A stretch of 64,000 nucleotides of DNA from Karstenula rhodostoma CBS 690.94 (Eukaryota > Ascomycota > Dothideomycetes > Pleosporales > Didymosphaeriaceae), in assembly GCA_010093485.1 (NCBI GenBank), contig MU001507.1, forward strand, positions 197,620 through 261,619. The letters are read 5' to 3'. Shown here piece by piece: positions 42,971 through 55,083 of the stretch; within the stretch, counting starts at the first letter, position 1, and every line of letters starts with the position of its first letter. The position numbers and the translations under genes were made by a program. Under the pieces are notes generated by a model. That model had not been told where the DNA came from. It made no database searches and was given only the letters and a program-made list of their open reading frames with translations.

Positions 42971-45900
42971 ATGTGTCGCATCGAGGAAACGGTGTACGTG
43001 GACTCTTACGGCGGAAGTCAGACTTTTCGGGATAATTTCGACTGATCTGGCTCGACGCCAAGGCAAAAGATGTTCCAACCCGGAGAAACGCACGCGCGAA
43101 TACAGAGGAGCGCCTCCAGTAGCACAAGATGGTGAACGTTGGTCTGCTCCGAATGACCCACTTACGCCTACTAAAACAGGAAGCTCAATAGACGATAAAC
43201 TTGAGCAGTCACAAAGGGCATCGGCTCGCATCAACCGTCTTCTCGCCGATCACCAGAAGGCTTCTCAAGAGCGTCAACCTGGCATGTTGGTGGATCCGAA
43301 GCCCAGCCTCCCCATTCCGATTCCTGTCTCACTATCAGGCACCGGGCGAGATTCATCAGTGAAGCCTAAAATTATCATCGAAATAGGTCCTAAAATAGAT
43401 AAAAACAAGAAGTACCCACACGAATCGTACAAGAGATCTTTAAGTGTCTCTTCGACTGGCTCCAACGGAACTGGTATTTTTTCGTCAGGCTCATTCGTAA
43501 GCTCCGAAACTGAACCCGAGTCTCCCCGTAGTCGTAACGATCCGGAGTATCCACAAACTATCGTCCATAACAGCGTGGCGAACACTCCCCCTCCCCCTGT
43601 CGCGCAAATAAGCTCGCGCTCGGTTGCTCCCAACATCATAGATAAACACGATGAAAGACAGCGCAGGCAAGAAGAAGAGAACGCAAAGAAGCTAAGAGCT
43701 CCTCCATCATTACGAAATGATGCGTCTTCGTCGATTCCGGATGATCCACCTAGGCCCACTGGAGCAGGAAACTCCACAGTGGAAGAACGCAGCTTCCCAT
43801 CAAGGAAGCCTGAAATTATTGTCGAAATAGGTTCCGAAAGGAACAGGAGGAAAATTTACCCACGTGTATCTGGTGGAAATCCATACACGAAGCATTGGCA
43901 CGCCTCTCGGACTGCCTCCTTACATACAGACCAGTCGAAGAAGAATCGCCGGGATACTTCATCCGAGGTCGTGGATTGGGATGAAGCTACTGAACCACCT
44001 AGCTCGGACACGGTCTACCCAGCTAGGGACGGCTTTTCAACGACAGTCCTTGATAGGCAGATCGTCAACCCGTTCGCTCGACGACCAAATTCTAGCATAG
44101 GAAACAACCCTTACGCTGCCCCATCCACTCGATCCATCCACCCCTCTCATCCACCAGCGGTGTTCTTGCACCAGCATCACTATCTTGATGTCGCTTCCAG
44201 CACCCCAAAGGATAGTTATACCACTAGGAATGCTGTGCCACGAAGAAGGCGGTCATCATCTACATGTTATCTCGGTGTACATGCAGGTTCTGAAAGTGAC
44301 TATGAAGCGGATGTGTCCGGAAACTATCCGCGTTCTATTGTCCACAACGTCGATCCGATATACAAGCGAAAAGAAGAAGCAGAAGAATCAGAAGCGTGGC
44401 GATCAAATGAGGTCCTTTTGCAACCACAGCGCAAAGAGAAAGCCGAAAGAAAAAAAACTGGGGAACGAGCAGATCAGGCCGAGTCGGAAGTAGGAAAGAA
44501 GGCATCGAACACCTCGCGCCGCAGATCACGTCGAGAAAGCATGACTCAGGCGGATTTGGACGAACAAGCAAGATTATTGCGTGCAGAAGAACTGCTCATG
44601 AGTTTGGAACGGACGGCAGCAGAGCAACGGGAGCGTGAGGAAGCTATGGTACAAAACGACAGAACGCAGCTGCAGTCACGACCGCCATCAGTGACGTCTA
44701 GGACTAAACCTCTACGTCCGAGTGCCGCAACAACATCGACACCAAAGGAAGACGTGCTTAGACCTGCGTCCGTTGAAGAGTACGGGTCTACTATTCCACA
44801 ACCCGTCGACCCTCTCGGTTCGGCACCTACATCAAAAGCTAGATACAAGGTGTCTTTTCGGAAAGAAAGTGGCACCACTGACGAAGAAACGCCGCTGGAA
44901 CAGCTCCACAGGGGCCGAGCCCTACTGGAGAGGCTGGCACGGAGAGCAGATATCGACAAAGAATTCTTGGCCTCGGTACGCTTGCGCCGACCCAATGCTG
45001 AGCACAAGCCGTTGTCGATTGACTCAAGCATCCTATCCGACCCCGGTAGCGGAGCACAGAATAGCGGTCGTGCTGGTCTCAGCACAAGTGAACTTGGGGA
45101 GGATGACTATGTCCAGATAGGGGTCAAGGATCCGAACCAGTCCATTTTAGCGAGGGAGATGGGTGAGCGTGGGCTGCCTTTCGATTGGATGTCGTGGATC
45201 GAAACCAAGAGGATAGATCTGGGTATTACGAACTACCGCTCTGGAGACAGCGAGGACTCTATTGCCGAAACGTTTCGTCGCTCGCGAGCAGGGTCTCCCC
45301 AGATTGCCAACCCTATTGATACTGTAAAGCCAAGATCACAGCCCTCTGCAGCTGATACCCCTCCTCCTCCGATCTTGACGACGCTTCATCATTCTGAGGA
45401 TGACAATGCCTCATTGATATCTTCCTATGCCAGCTCTGTTTTCTCTGTACGATCTATCGCATCTACAGGGACAGATTTTTCAAGAAACAGTGGGTACAGT
45501 GTAGATGAGATAACTACAGCCACCAGAAAGGTGGTTCAGTTGTTCCACAAGGACGAGTCGCAAGAATCTTTGTATGTTCTTGCTTTGAGTGATCCTGCGA
45601 TAGGACAAGCAAAACTAGAACGAAACCTGAGGCGTCTTTTCAAGCAATGTGCCGAGGATCTCAAGAACGAAGCAAGTGATCAGTTGGAGTACCTAGGCGC
45701 ACGCCTTGTATCGCATCAAGCAAAGGTTTTGTCCGATATCATCGTCTCGCGATATGGAGCACTTCCACGTGTTCGCGCTGTTAAAGAAGTGAGTTCTGAT
45801 GATGAGGAAACCACGGAAGTGTTTGGCGAGACTGTTTTCGAAGATGTTCTCGCATTTATTACGTTCCTCGAGTCTAGCGAAGCGCTTAAGAAGTTCCATG

Positions 45901-47312
45901 AATGTCTTGAAAAATTTGTATCTCCCGATCCAGCACGACATCGAGACCCAACTACCAAACCAACAACAGTAGATCCAGGACTGTCTGATGCTCAACCTGT
46001 ACCTGGATCTGATCCGAAAATTACAACGGTCTCCGGGGTTACAAACCTCGAAAGCGAAAAACTTGAAGACCTGAGTCCAGATAGCCAGCACAAAATCGAA
46101 AACCTCAACGACACACTTAAAGTGGAGGAATCCTCCAGTCAGTTACAGGAGATGCCCAAAATCTTGCCAAGCACTCCAAAGCCATCCGATTCTTCTCGCG
46201 TCGTTCGAAATATGCAGTTAAGGTGGCAATGTGTAAGTAGACTCGCCTCATACAACGTTCCATGTTTCTAACATTTGAAAGCGGTGCAAGAAGACTTTCG
46301 AAGGCAATGTTACCGAACTGCAAGACAACGGCATCACCGAACTCGTAGAGCGCATGGAAAGATCCATCGGTTCCAAAGTTATGGTTACTCAGGCTCCTGC
46401 CAATCCAAGTGAAGCGAAAGCTTTGTACCGACAATTGACTTTACAGCTCAACGACACTTTGTCGAATCTCATGTCAAGGTTCAAAAAGCAGAGTGCAGGT
46501 TCACTCCCACATCACAATAACGGCCTAGCAGCGACAACGACGTCGGCCGCACCGCGCAGTTCTTCCCAGCAACGAATGTTGCATCTTTTGGCGTGCATGC
46601 ATGCCAATCGCTTCCGGAAGTCACTATTCCAGGATCGTATTGAAAGTATCGCTTGTGACCGCAGCTTGTTCAACTTTATGCGTGACAGACATCCAAGCCG
46701 CGGAAGTCGCAGTAGGCTTATCCCTTCGCTTAACGAAGTGAGAGGAATCTTCTTCGTCAAGTTCCGGCTACCACTGGGTAAGTCATGTATTACGATACAA
46801 GCCAAACACGTGCTGACGCTAGATGGAATCTAGGCGGAAATGTGGAAGTGCGACACCACAACCCATGCTGCCAACCATCGACATGCGAATGCATCCCACC
46901 AAAAGATCGCGTCGAGCCCTCCACCCAAGCAGAATATCGCTGCATCCCGGGACCGCCATCGGTATAGCCACCAGTCGATCCACAATATCTAGCTCACCTC
47001 TTCAACGACCCTTCCTGCGTCAACGAGAATGACACGTGGATCCTAGACCAACTTCCTCGACGCACAGTTGGGGAACTACATGGGAAAGCAGGCAAGCCTG
47101 CCGAAGGATGGGGGATATACTACCAAGAAAGTTTGAACTGGAGACTCATCACGCTGATTATGGTCGTGGTCTTCGGCTTGGTCAGTGTATTTGGGATCCT
47201 ATGGGCCTACTACAAGCAGGACATTCAGGGTGCTTTTGGTGTCAGTTCCTATGTGTTTGCCGCGTGTGGGATTTTTCTTTCGCTTGTTGCTATGAACTCT
47301 GACAGGGATTGA
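42971..47312 (+). pseudogene. Large disordered protein with C-terminal membrane spans, interrupted by TAG
   Basis: Exons 42971-43016, 43063-46232, 46282-46777 and 46834-47312 close in phase. The start MCRIEETVYVDSYGG and KRCSNPEKRTREYRG are typical of a family of large fungal hypotheticals. Up to about residue 730 it is charged and low in complexity. A helical domain follows (about 780-920; QESLYVLALSDPA, LKNEASDQLEYLGARLVSHQ). Then come RWQC|RCKKTFEGN, a conserved block with MLHLLACMHANRF, and HHNPCC with CECIPPKD. The reading frame meets TAG at 46965-46967 between GPPSV and PPVDPQYLAHLF, where relatives have Tyr. Downstream codons stay conserved through ILDQLPRRTVGELHG and two membrane spans (LITLIMVVVFGLVSVFGILW; SYVFAACGIFLSLVAM) to TGA at 47310. 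Truncation would remove the membrane anchor. The first intron (43017-43062) has a weak GTCAGA donor; a frameshift is the alternative. Confidence 0.7.
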
Positions 47313-48012
47313 ACAGCAGGGCTTTGTGGAGTCAGCATATTTCGAAGATTTCACGAAATGCGATTTGGGATGATCGTCCATTACGAGGAAGCTAGAAAGT
47401 CTTATTGGAAACGTGACCTCTGGTACATTCCCTCAAGCCAGTGTCCAGTATTTGGAGACTTCCTCTCTGAAGGCACGGCTGTAAGTTGCTAATGCGATTT
47501 CGGAGAAGTTCCCCTCCATTGTTCGGATGCCTAACCCACAGACGACTATGATCCGATTTCCTTCAATCATCGCTCCAAGTCCACCATGAGGCGCTTGCCC
47601 ACCTCTACATCGACAACACAGTCTTGCCAACTACAAGTCACGCACATGTCTCCACCTTTTACTGTCATGGTTAACATCAATAACGCAGCCAACAGCACCT
47701 CTACGCTTAGTATCAGTTATGCTCAGCACAATAACCAGACTTCTTAAGTTTCAGTGACGCCAATCTACCCTTCACAGACACCAAGATTTATAAGTCCCGT
47801 CTATACACACAGAATAAGGACACCTAGAGTCGATCGAAGATGAAGGTCTCACGGCGCGAGATGCCCTTTCCCGTCTGGGCGTTAGCGCTCCCCCGCATCG
47901 TAAGCTGCACCTCACATTGTGAATTCCTAACTCTCCAACACTCAGCAACTCGATTCTTGCGCCCTGAAAATTTGTTCTAACGTCGTGTACGGCACGTATA
48001 CTCTCACTGACA
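47313..48012. other. Intergenic region with unassigned protein-like frames
   Basis: A short plus frame at about 47330-47490 (with MRFGMIVHYEEARKSYWKRD) ends near a good GTAAGT donor, and another frame at 47562-47747 ends QHNNQTS. They could be exons of a small or degraded gene; I cannot join them convincingly. Confidence 0.35.
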
Positions 48013-48498
48013 ATGGCACAAAACCGAGGAAATCCCAGCGGAATACCAACCTTCTACCGCATCTTCTTCACATCGATTGACCCATTGATCGCTCTGAGCG
48101 GCGCCTACATGGACTTCTTCGATCCCGAAACCATACTGGCATCTTCTTTTCCACGGGCATCGCTCTACGCGGAACCCACGCCGCCTATCACTGTCCTGCT
48201 AAGGCAGGCCGGCGGAGCCTTTATTATGATGGCGTTTCTCATGGTCTTCATGCTGCGATACACAGAAGACGTCAAGATATGGAAGATGTTTGAGTTAGGC
48301 ATTCTTGTGACGGATTTCACCCTTTTCTACAGCCTGTATGGTGCTCTGGAAGGGCAGGGAAGGCTAGACGTGGGAGCGATCAGGTGGGAAGAATGGGGTA
48401 CAATTGTCATTACAGGGTTTGTGACTGTGGTGAGGATAGCGTTTCTGGGAGGACTGGGTTTCAGTAAGAAGGGTGGTGATGGAGCGAAGAAGGAGTAG
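48013..48498 (+). CDS. DUF7704-type small membrane protein
   Basis: A single exon of 161 residues. Four hydrophobic segments are visible: around FYRIFFTSIDPLIALSGAYM, GGAFIMMAFLMVFML, FELGILVTDFTLFYSLYGAL and WGTIVITGFVTVVRIAFLGG. The first segment with an acidic IDP motif and the second with LRQAGGAF match the fungal DUF7704 family. No function is established for the family. The tail is a short Lys-rich cytosolic end (KKGGDGAKKE). It has no signal peptide and is probably in the ER or another internal membrane. It lies between the interrupted large gene and the carboxylesterase. Confidence 0.8.
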   Translation: MAQNRGNPSGIPTFYRIFFTSIDPLIALSGAYMDFFDPETILASSFPRASLYAEPTPPITVLLRQAGGAFIMMAFLMVFMLRYTEDVKIWKMFELGILVTDFTLFYSLYGALEGQGRLDVGAIRWEEWGTIVITGFVTVVRIAFLGGLGFSKKGGDGAKKE

Positions 48499-48968
48499 AA
48501 TAATACTGGCGATCATGAGCAATGACGTCATTGGTTCAATCAGGAGTTGTCGGTTCGAGGGAGAAAGGAAAGTCGAAATAGCAAGAGTTCAGGTATGTCT
48601 ATCGACATGAAAGATTGTTACGATCTCTCACGCATGCGTTTCTCCAATCTATCCCCGGCTAGCGCACTCGCGTATCTCTACGCGCCGGAGAAATTACTAT
48701 ACATCAACGTTCCCATCGTCCGAACGCCGTGGTCCTAGCCCATCTTCATCTCAACTAGCTTCGTATGGCTCGGTGGAAAATATACCGAACCCTAGAAATC
48801 GCAGTCGTCACGTACCTTCGCTCTCCAGGATTATTGCCCCACGACCCCGGACTGCAGATCAGTATGCGGAGAAAGAGGCTAAACAAGCATAGCTCTAATC
48901 GCTATATAACATGCTTGATATCGTTCACCCCAACATTTTCCGAGATGCGGTAAGTCGTGAACCTTGCA
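48499..48968. other. Intergenic region
   Basis: 470 bases upstream of the carboxylesterase. No gene or clear promoter element is seen apart from AT-rich CTATATAACATGC near 48902. Confidence 0.5.
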
Positions 48969-50594
48969 ATGACAATGGCGTCGCTCGTCGCCCGTCTCCT
49001 CTTCGTGCTCTCGTCACTCCAATTCATCATCGCGTCACCTGAATCTATCACTGCTCCCACCGTAAAACTCCCCTACGGTACCTTCAGCGGCGCATACAGT
49101 TCCACGTACAATCTCACCTACTACCGTAAAATCCCCTTCGCCGCCTCAACAGCGGGTGGAAACCGTTTCCGCGCGCCCCAACCACCGCTTCCCATCACCA
49201 ATGGCACGTACAACACAGACCAAGCCTTCGACATGTGTCCCCAGCGCACCGTCAACGGCTCCGAGGACTGCTTGTATCTGGGCGTCTACTCGCGACCCTG
49301 GACGCCGTCGCGGAAAGAGCCCAAGAAGAGTCTTCGTCCCGTGCTCCTGACCTTCTACGGCGGCGGCTTCATCCAAGGCAGCGCCTCCTTCAGCATCCCA
49401 CCCTCGGGCTTCCCCGTCCTCAACGTCTCCCAGCAAAACGACTACGTAGTCGTATACAGCAACTACCGCACCAACGTCTTCGGGTTCCTCTCGGGCCAAA
49501 AGATCGCAGACCACAGCACCACAGACCTCAACCCGGGCTTGCTCGACCAGCGCGCCGCGCTCGAGTGGATCCAGCGCAACATCCCCTCCTTCGGCGGCGA
49601 CCCCACCAACGTCACCATCTGGGGCCAGTCCGCCGGCGGCGGCAGCGTCGTCGCGCAGACCATCGCCCCGGGCAACCGCGGCCGCAAGCTCTTCGCCAAA
49701 GCCATGAGCAGCTCGCCGTACTGGCCCAAAACCCACCGCTACGACAGCCCCGAGAACGAAGCCCTGTACGCCAGCGTAGTCCGCGGCGCAGGCTGCGCCG
49801 GCGCGCCCGACGAAATCGCCTGCCTTAAGCGCGTCGACGTGCAGACGCTGAGAGATGTGAGTCTCAACCTGACGACGAGCCAGCAATACACGACGAGCAG
49901 CTTCACATGGGGTCCCGTCATCGACGATGCGTTTCTCACGGTTCCGCTGTCTGCGGCTGTGAAGCGCAGAGCGCTCAATGCAGAGCTGCTGCTGACATCG
50001 TACAATCTGCACGAGGGGGAGAACTTCATCCCGCCGGGGCTGAACAGCGCGGGAGGAGGAGCCGGGGGTTTCAATTCCTCGGGCGCGTCCTTCGACGTCT
50101 GGCTGCGTGGATACCTGCCCGGTTTGCGGTCCGCTGACCTCGTCGACCTGCGAACGCTGTACCCACCGCAGGGCACCGCAGAGGAAGTAGCTTACAACAC
50201 GTCGTACACGCGCGCCGGCCTGGTCTACCGCGACTTGCAACTCGCATGCCCCGCGTACTGGCTCTCTGTCTCCGCGCAGAAAGGCTCGCTGATCGAGTAC
50301 ACGATTTCGCCGGCGAAGCACGCGTCGGATACGATCTACTGGAACCAGGTTAATGCGGTGCAGAAGTCTGATCCGCGAACGTACGAGGCGTATGCTGGGG
50401 CTATGGCGAGTTTCGTGCAGACTGGGGATCCGAACGCGCACAAAGTTACGAACGGGAGTGTAGTCGGTGTGCCGTCCATAAAGAGTGGGGAGCAGTTTGT
50501 GATTCGCAGTGGGGGAATAGCCACTGGGAGTATTGCACAGTTGGAGAAGAGGTGCGCGTTCTGGCTTTCAATCGCGGATAGAATACCGATATGA
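48969..50594 (+). CDS. Secreted type-B carboxylesterase/lipase
   Basis: A single exon of 541 residues, started at ATG 48969. MASLVARLLFVLSSLQFIIA is a signal peptide. The fold marks of the cholinesterase/type-B family follow: RKIPFAAS, a first Cys pair with SEDCLYLGVYS, the oxyanion loop TFYGGGFIQGS, and the nucleophile Ser221 in WGQSAGGGS. The catalytic acid is probably the Glu in SYNLHEGENF, and the His lies in SPAKHASDTIYW. Several Asn-x-Ser/Thr sites suggest N-glycosylation. The enzyme should hydrolyse esters or lipids outside the cell, with no predictable substrate. Strong GC bias at third positions makes a 431-codon antisense frame (49146-50441) appear; it is a shadow. No defect is seen. 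Confidence 0.9.
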   Translation: MTMASLVARLLFVLSSLQFIIASPESITAPTVKLPYGTFSGAYSSTYNLTYYRKIPFAASTAGGNRFRAPQPPLPITNGTYNTDQAFDMCPQRTVNGSEDCLYLGVYSRPWTPSRKEPKKSLRPVLLTFYGGGFIQGSASFSIPPSGFPVLNVSQQNDYVVVYSNYRTNVFGFLSGQKIADHSTTDLNPGLLDQRAALEWIQRNIPSFGGDPTNVTIWGQSAGGGSVVAQTIAPGNRGRKLFAKAMSSSPYWPKTHRYDSPENEALYASVVRGAGCAGAPDEIACLKRVDVQTLRDVSLNLTTSQQYTTSSFTWGPVIDDAFLTVPLSAAVKRRALNAELLLTSYNLHEGENFIPPGLNSAGGGAGGFNSSGASFDVWLRGYLPGLRSADLVDLRTLYPPQGTAEEVAYNTSYTRAGLVYRDLQLACPAYWLSVSAQKGSLIEYTISPAKHASDTIYWNQVNAVQKSDPRTYEAYAGAMASFVQTGDPNAHKVTNGSVVGVPSIKSGEQFVIRSGGIATGSIAQLEKRCAFWLSIADRIPI

Positions 50595-50765
50595 CGACAA
50601 TCATGAGAGTGATCAATGCTCAACGCACTGTAACGAGGGACGTCAAATTACAAGATTCAGGAGTGATTTCGTACCCACGAAGGTGAACTATCCGCACAAT
50701 AATAACGCCGACCACCAAATATTCATAATCATGACTCGTTAAAGCGCAGTCTCCAAGAAGGAATC

Positions 50766-53700
50766 CTAAACCCTCTCACCCTTCCGTCCTGTGGCCTTCA
50801 GCCGCTCCACCAAATCCAGGCAAGCATCCGCCCAGACCGACATCTCCTTCTCTTCCTTGACCTTGGCACCGCAGATGTGCTCCAAGTACGCGCCCATCTT
50901 CTCTGTCTTGAACTTCTCGCCGTAGACCAGTTCGGCTTTGGCGGTGACTTCTGTCTCCGCGCCATTGGATCCGAGACTGACGCCAATTTCAAAGGTAACT
51001 TTAACCTTCGTCTGCAAAGAAGGAAGAAGCATGTTAGAAGACACAGCCATACGCTCGTCTGACAAGATAGACTCGTCGGTGATGTAGCTGTGTTCCAGCC
51101 AGCGCACGCCCTCCGCTACAGCTGATGCAGTGGCCCATCCATTCTTGATTACGTCGAGGAGGTCTTTGACGCGTGTCTGTGATTGCGGAATGCAGTGCAA
51201 GTGGGCACGGATGAGCTGGAGGAAAAAACGCTTGCTGGTGGTCAATGGCCGCGGACGAGGAGTTGCCGAATCGCCGACGTATGTCAGTGAGATGGAAGCA
51301 TTGGGAGTATCAACGCCAGTCGCGAAAGCAGAAGGCTGAAGGTAGAGTTCGAGGTCGTTTTTGTAGGTCAGAGTGATCATACTTCCGGAAGCAGAAGTGA
51401 TGCTCCATCCATGCTTCTGCTCGAGGGCAGCTACCTTGGCTAAAAAACAGTCAGTAGGGTGAGCTTGATGACTGGAGCGAGACGCTTACCATGTAGCTCG
51501 CTCACTTCGGTAGTCGACCATCCGCGACACTCCTCTCGGACACGCTCAGCAGCCTTGATCTCCGCCACGCATTCGACTTTGCGTTCCTTCACGGCCTCGA
51601 TACGCGCTTCTTTCTCCGCAAGCTCTTGCTGCATTTGAGCGACGAGCTGACGTTTCTCTTCCAACTCAGTGTCTACAGCAACAAGTCGCTCTCGTGCCTG
51701 TTCAAGTTCTTCACGATTGGAACTGTTTAGTTCGTCATGTCGCTGCTGCAATTGTCCGCATTCCTTAGCTAATTGCTCTTGCGTCTCCTGCAGAGCAGGG
51801 AGAACCTTGTCCAGGAGCTGCTCTTGGCTTAGTATGACGGACTCGTCCTGCTTGAACTCGTCCATGGTATTCAAAAGCATCGACTTGAGATCTCGAAGAA
51901 GGTTGGTCCTCCATGTGTACCACTCTCCCCGAGCCTCGAGACGAGCGTTGGTCTTCAGGTTCTTGAATTGATTATCCATTATCGCGCGTTGATCCGGCGG
52001 TGCTGTGAGGTACTCAGAGAAGAGCAGAGGGTTTTCTTCTTCCACATTCTCTTCCAGGGTACGAACGAAGCTTCGGCCGCTTGAGATGAACTTCTTCAAT
52101 TCGTGACAGGCGTGCGTGTACAAATCATACTCAGGGATCGTGCACGCACCAGCGACGACATATTGATCAAGCGACTGTTCCTGCTCCTCCACTTCTTTGT
52201 CATGAAACGACGCAGGTGCAGCAGTATGTCGGCGCTTGGTCGCGCTCACCTCCATGAACCGAATCCTAGTCAGATCCAGAAATTCTTGCAGTGAGATCCG
52301 CTCCGCGTCGTCAACATCTTCCTCCGTGTTTTGCTCGGGTACGTTGTCATCGATTTCGGGTTCGGCGCCGAACGCTACTGCCTTCTTCTTAGGGCTCATG
52401 CTCTTCCTCGGAGTTCGTTTCTTAGGAGTCGGGGTCTTCTGTTTCGGTGTTGCCTCTTTCTGTGGTGTCTGCGACTTCTTAGGGGTCATCCCTCGCTTGA
52501 CAGGAGAAGTCAGTGTCTGCTTTCTGGGTGTCGAAAGTAGCTTGATGCTGTTTGAAAGTATAGCGGAGCTCCGCAACGTTGGTTCTTCCACCGCTTTGGC
52601 GAGTGGGCTAAACTGAGCGTTGGAAAGGGATGAGCGTCGTCGATTGAGTATAGGAGCCTCGATAGGATCGTCTGGTACGATCAACGGCGCATTCCGCGGT
52701 TGTGACCTAGGTGTAGTAACAAAGTCTGTGGGCTTTGACGCACTCTGCGGCGTACTTCGCACAAATGGTGACGGCTCAAAGTCTTCGATACGCTGCTTCC
52801 CAGGCTCCGTCTCAGGAGTAGCAACATTGAGGCTGCGACGTGGCTGACGAGGCGACTTGGACGGTGTTGTCGTGAGGGCCTTCTGCGGAGTCGCTGATAG
52901 CGCTGCGGTCAGGTCCGGATACAGCAGCCGGCCTGGCGACTTCCTAGGTGATTTCTGGGGTGTGGGAGTGTTCCTCTTGACAGGAGTTGGGCTTGTCATA
53001 TCCTCTTCCTCTGCTTGTTCTGGAGCCTTGACGAGGCGTTTGATGCCGGGGCCGACTACTGTCGTAAACTCCATGGACATGTCCATGTCCTCGTCCTCAT
53101 CTTCTTGTTCTTCTGGCTCGTTCTCTTTCAAAGCGCCTTCTTCGGATGCTGGCTTCACATCTTTGATACCGCCTACGGCAATAGTGAAATCCATTGTTTC
53201 GTCACCAAACGAGCTGTCCACACTTGCACGAGTCCTCCTAGCAGGAGGTCGAGTATCCGGAGCAGGCTCATTCTTGATCGCTCCAATGGCCACAGTGAAG
53301 TCCATGGTCTGGTCATCCGTCGAGGTATCTTCAGGAATGGCGTGAGAGCGAAGACTGGTTCTGCGACTTGATGGACGCTTTGCAGGGCTGCCTTGCGAGG
53401 GCTCAAGCATCGACACGCGGCGCTTGAGGCTCTTTCTACGGCTGGGTAACTCCTTAGCGGGAACTTGCTTGATGTTGCCGATAGCTGTTGTAAGGTCCAT
53501 GCTCATATCGTCCGAGCCAGGGCTTTCGGGTTCTGACTGGGCAACGATCTTGCCCACGGCGCGCGTTATATCCATGCTCATGTCTTCGTCTTCACTCTCA
53601 TCGGAGCCTACAGGGGACTTGGAAAAAGGGTCTTCGTTTTCCTGGTCCTCGAAAGCCATCTGTTGGTTCTTCTTGGCCCACGGCTTGAAAGACGCCGTGA

Positions 53701-54591
53701 TGTCGTCCTCTGCTATGACCATGGACATGTCTTCGTCACTGTCCAAGTCCAGCTTTTGGGTGCCTGCAAGCTCAGAAGCCTTTCGTAGCGCAGCATCCAG
53801 GCGTGCGCTGCTCTGCGAATCGTTGTCTCCGGGCGCATCGTCGCCCTCGTCTTGCGGTGCATCCTTTACGGGAGAAGTGTTCTCGATCAACGGACTAGAG
53901 GAGACGATGTCGTCAGGGTTGTTGAAGTTCATTGGCGGGATGCCCGAGCTGCGGCGGTTCTTCTTCTTGTGTGCATCGCGCTGATTGCCAGGCGACGATC
54001 CGGGTTCGGGGTCGGGGTCCTCGACGCGCTCTGGTGGCGTAGAGGGCGGTTCTTCGGCATCGGACGATGGATGTGCGGGCTCTTTCGCAACCGCGGAGGC
54101 TCGTCGCGTCGCATCGGATACTGTGGAAGACGTCTCGTCGTGCGCGTAGGCTACTATGTCCCAACTGTGCAGTGTCGCTTCCGGGTTGAAAGAGACGCGT
54201 CGACGTGCTAAAGTCTTGTCAGCAAACGGTCCTTAGCCTCGGAAATGTGCTCTTTTTACCCAGCGATTTGCGACGTGCCTCGCGCCGCTTCTTCTCGTCG
54301 ATGTCGTTGGAAACTAGGATTGACTTGACTGCAGGAATAAAGGCAGACTGCGCGTTGTCAGCACTCTTCGGAGACTATGACGCGTAGAATCGCGCATACC
54401 TTGCGCCTGTTTCCATTGCTCTCTTTCAGTGCAGACGGCTTCTCTTCGAGCGTAGAGAGCCCACTAGGCCCGATGCTCTTGCTGCGCGTCTTCTTGCGCG
54501 TCTTCTTCGGCGAGAGCTCCGAGGGCGTTTTGAAGGACAAGCCGGCACCTAATCCGTCCGCAATGTTCTCTTTGGCGTCGTCGGTCGCCAT
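50766..54591 (-). CDS. SPC7: Kinetochore scaffold Spc7/Spc105 (KNL1)
   Basis: Four exons, 54591-54400, 54347-54260, 54207-51490 and 51439-50766, total 3672 bases (1223 residues). The N-terminus has the PP1-docking-like RRRVSFNPEA (RVSF motif), where protein phosphatase 1 binds in KNL1, preceded by a basic SILV stretch. Six MELT-like repeats follow (EDMSMVIAED, EDMSMDITRAVG, DDMSMDLTTAIG, DQTMDFTVAIG, DETMDFTIAVG, DMSMEFTTVVG), the sites phosphorylated by Mps1 to recruit Bub3-Bub1. The Spc7 domain starts at ISLQEFLDLTRIRFMEVSAT and continues through a long coiled coil (LQQRHDELNSSNREELEQAR), and the C-terminal exon is the RWD region. With MIND and Ndc80 complexes, the protein links centromeres to microtubules and hosts the spindle checkpoint. 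The gene looks intact. Confidence 0.93.
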
Positions 54592-55083
54592 GCTGTGCGG
54601 TTGCGCGGGGTCGAGGTGGGAGTGTTGGTGCAGTCGTGGCTCGCTTCGGACGGCAAGCGCATAGTAAACAAACACGACAGTCCGTGCGCAACAGTCGCCC
54701 TGTCACCTGACTCGACCCAGCAAACAGATTCATGCACGCTTGTTTATGTATATCCGTGTTTTTCTCATCCAGGGCTTCAGCATATAGTACAGTCCAAAGG
54801 CAAGCATTTCACAAGCTGCCGGTTGGACTGGATAATACGCATGCTGAGGATGTGGACGCGAACAGAGGAGCAACTAACCCTTCGAAATTTGCGTGCTTCT
54901 TGTTCAGCAGCTTAAAAAAGCTCGAACCATCGCAGAAGTCACTGAGATACGTTTTAAGTATATAAACCTGGAATCAGATAACACTTTCATTACTTTCGAT
55001 GGGTATCCAGAACAAACTACAAGAATGGGCATCTTGGTCCTGTAAGCCCGCAAAATTTCCGCGCTTTTCCCGTCAAGAATCCA
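54592..55083. other. Intergenic region upstream of SPC7
   Basis: 490 bases between the SPC7 start and the stop of the next minus-strand gene. No gene is supported. Confidence 0.5.

Noticed and set aside
43040..43055. Programmed +1 frameshift at GAC TGA TCT
   Set aside because: A short intron closes the frame as well, and nothing else (no structure or known shifty tRNA pair) supports recoding; kept only as an alternative.
49146..50441. 431-codon minus-strand open frame
   Set aside because: It is antisense to the carboxylesterase, whose plus frame has all family motifs; GC-biased third positions open the opposite frame.
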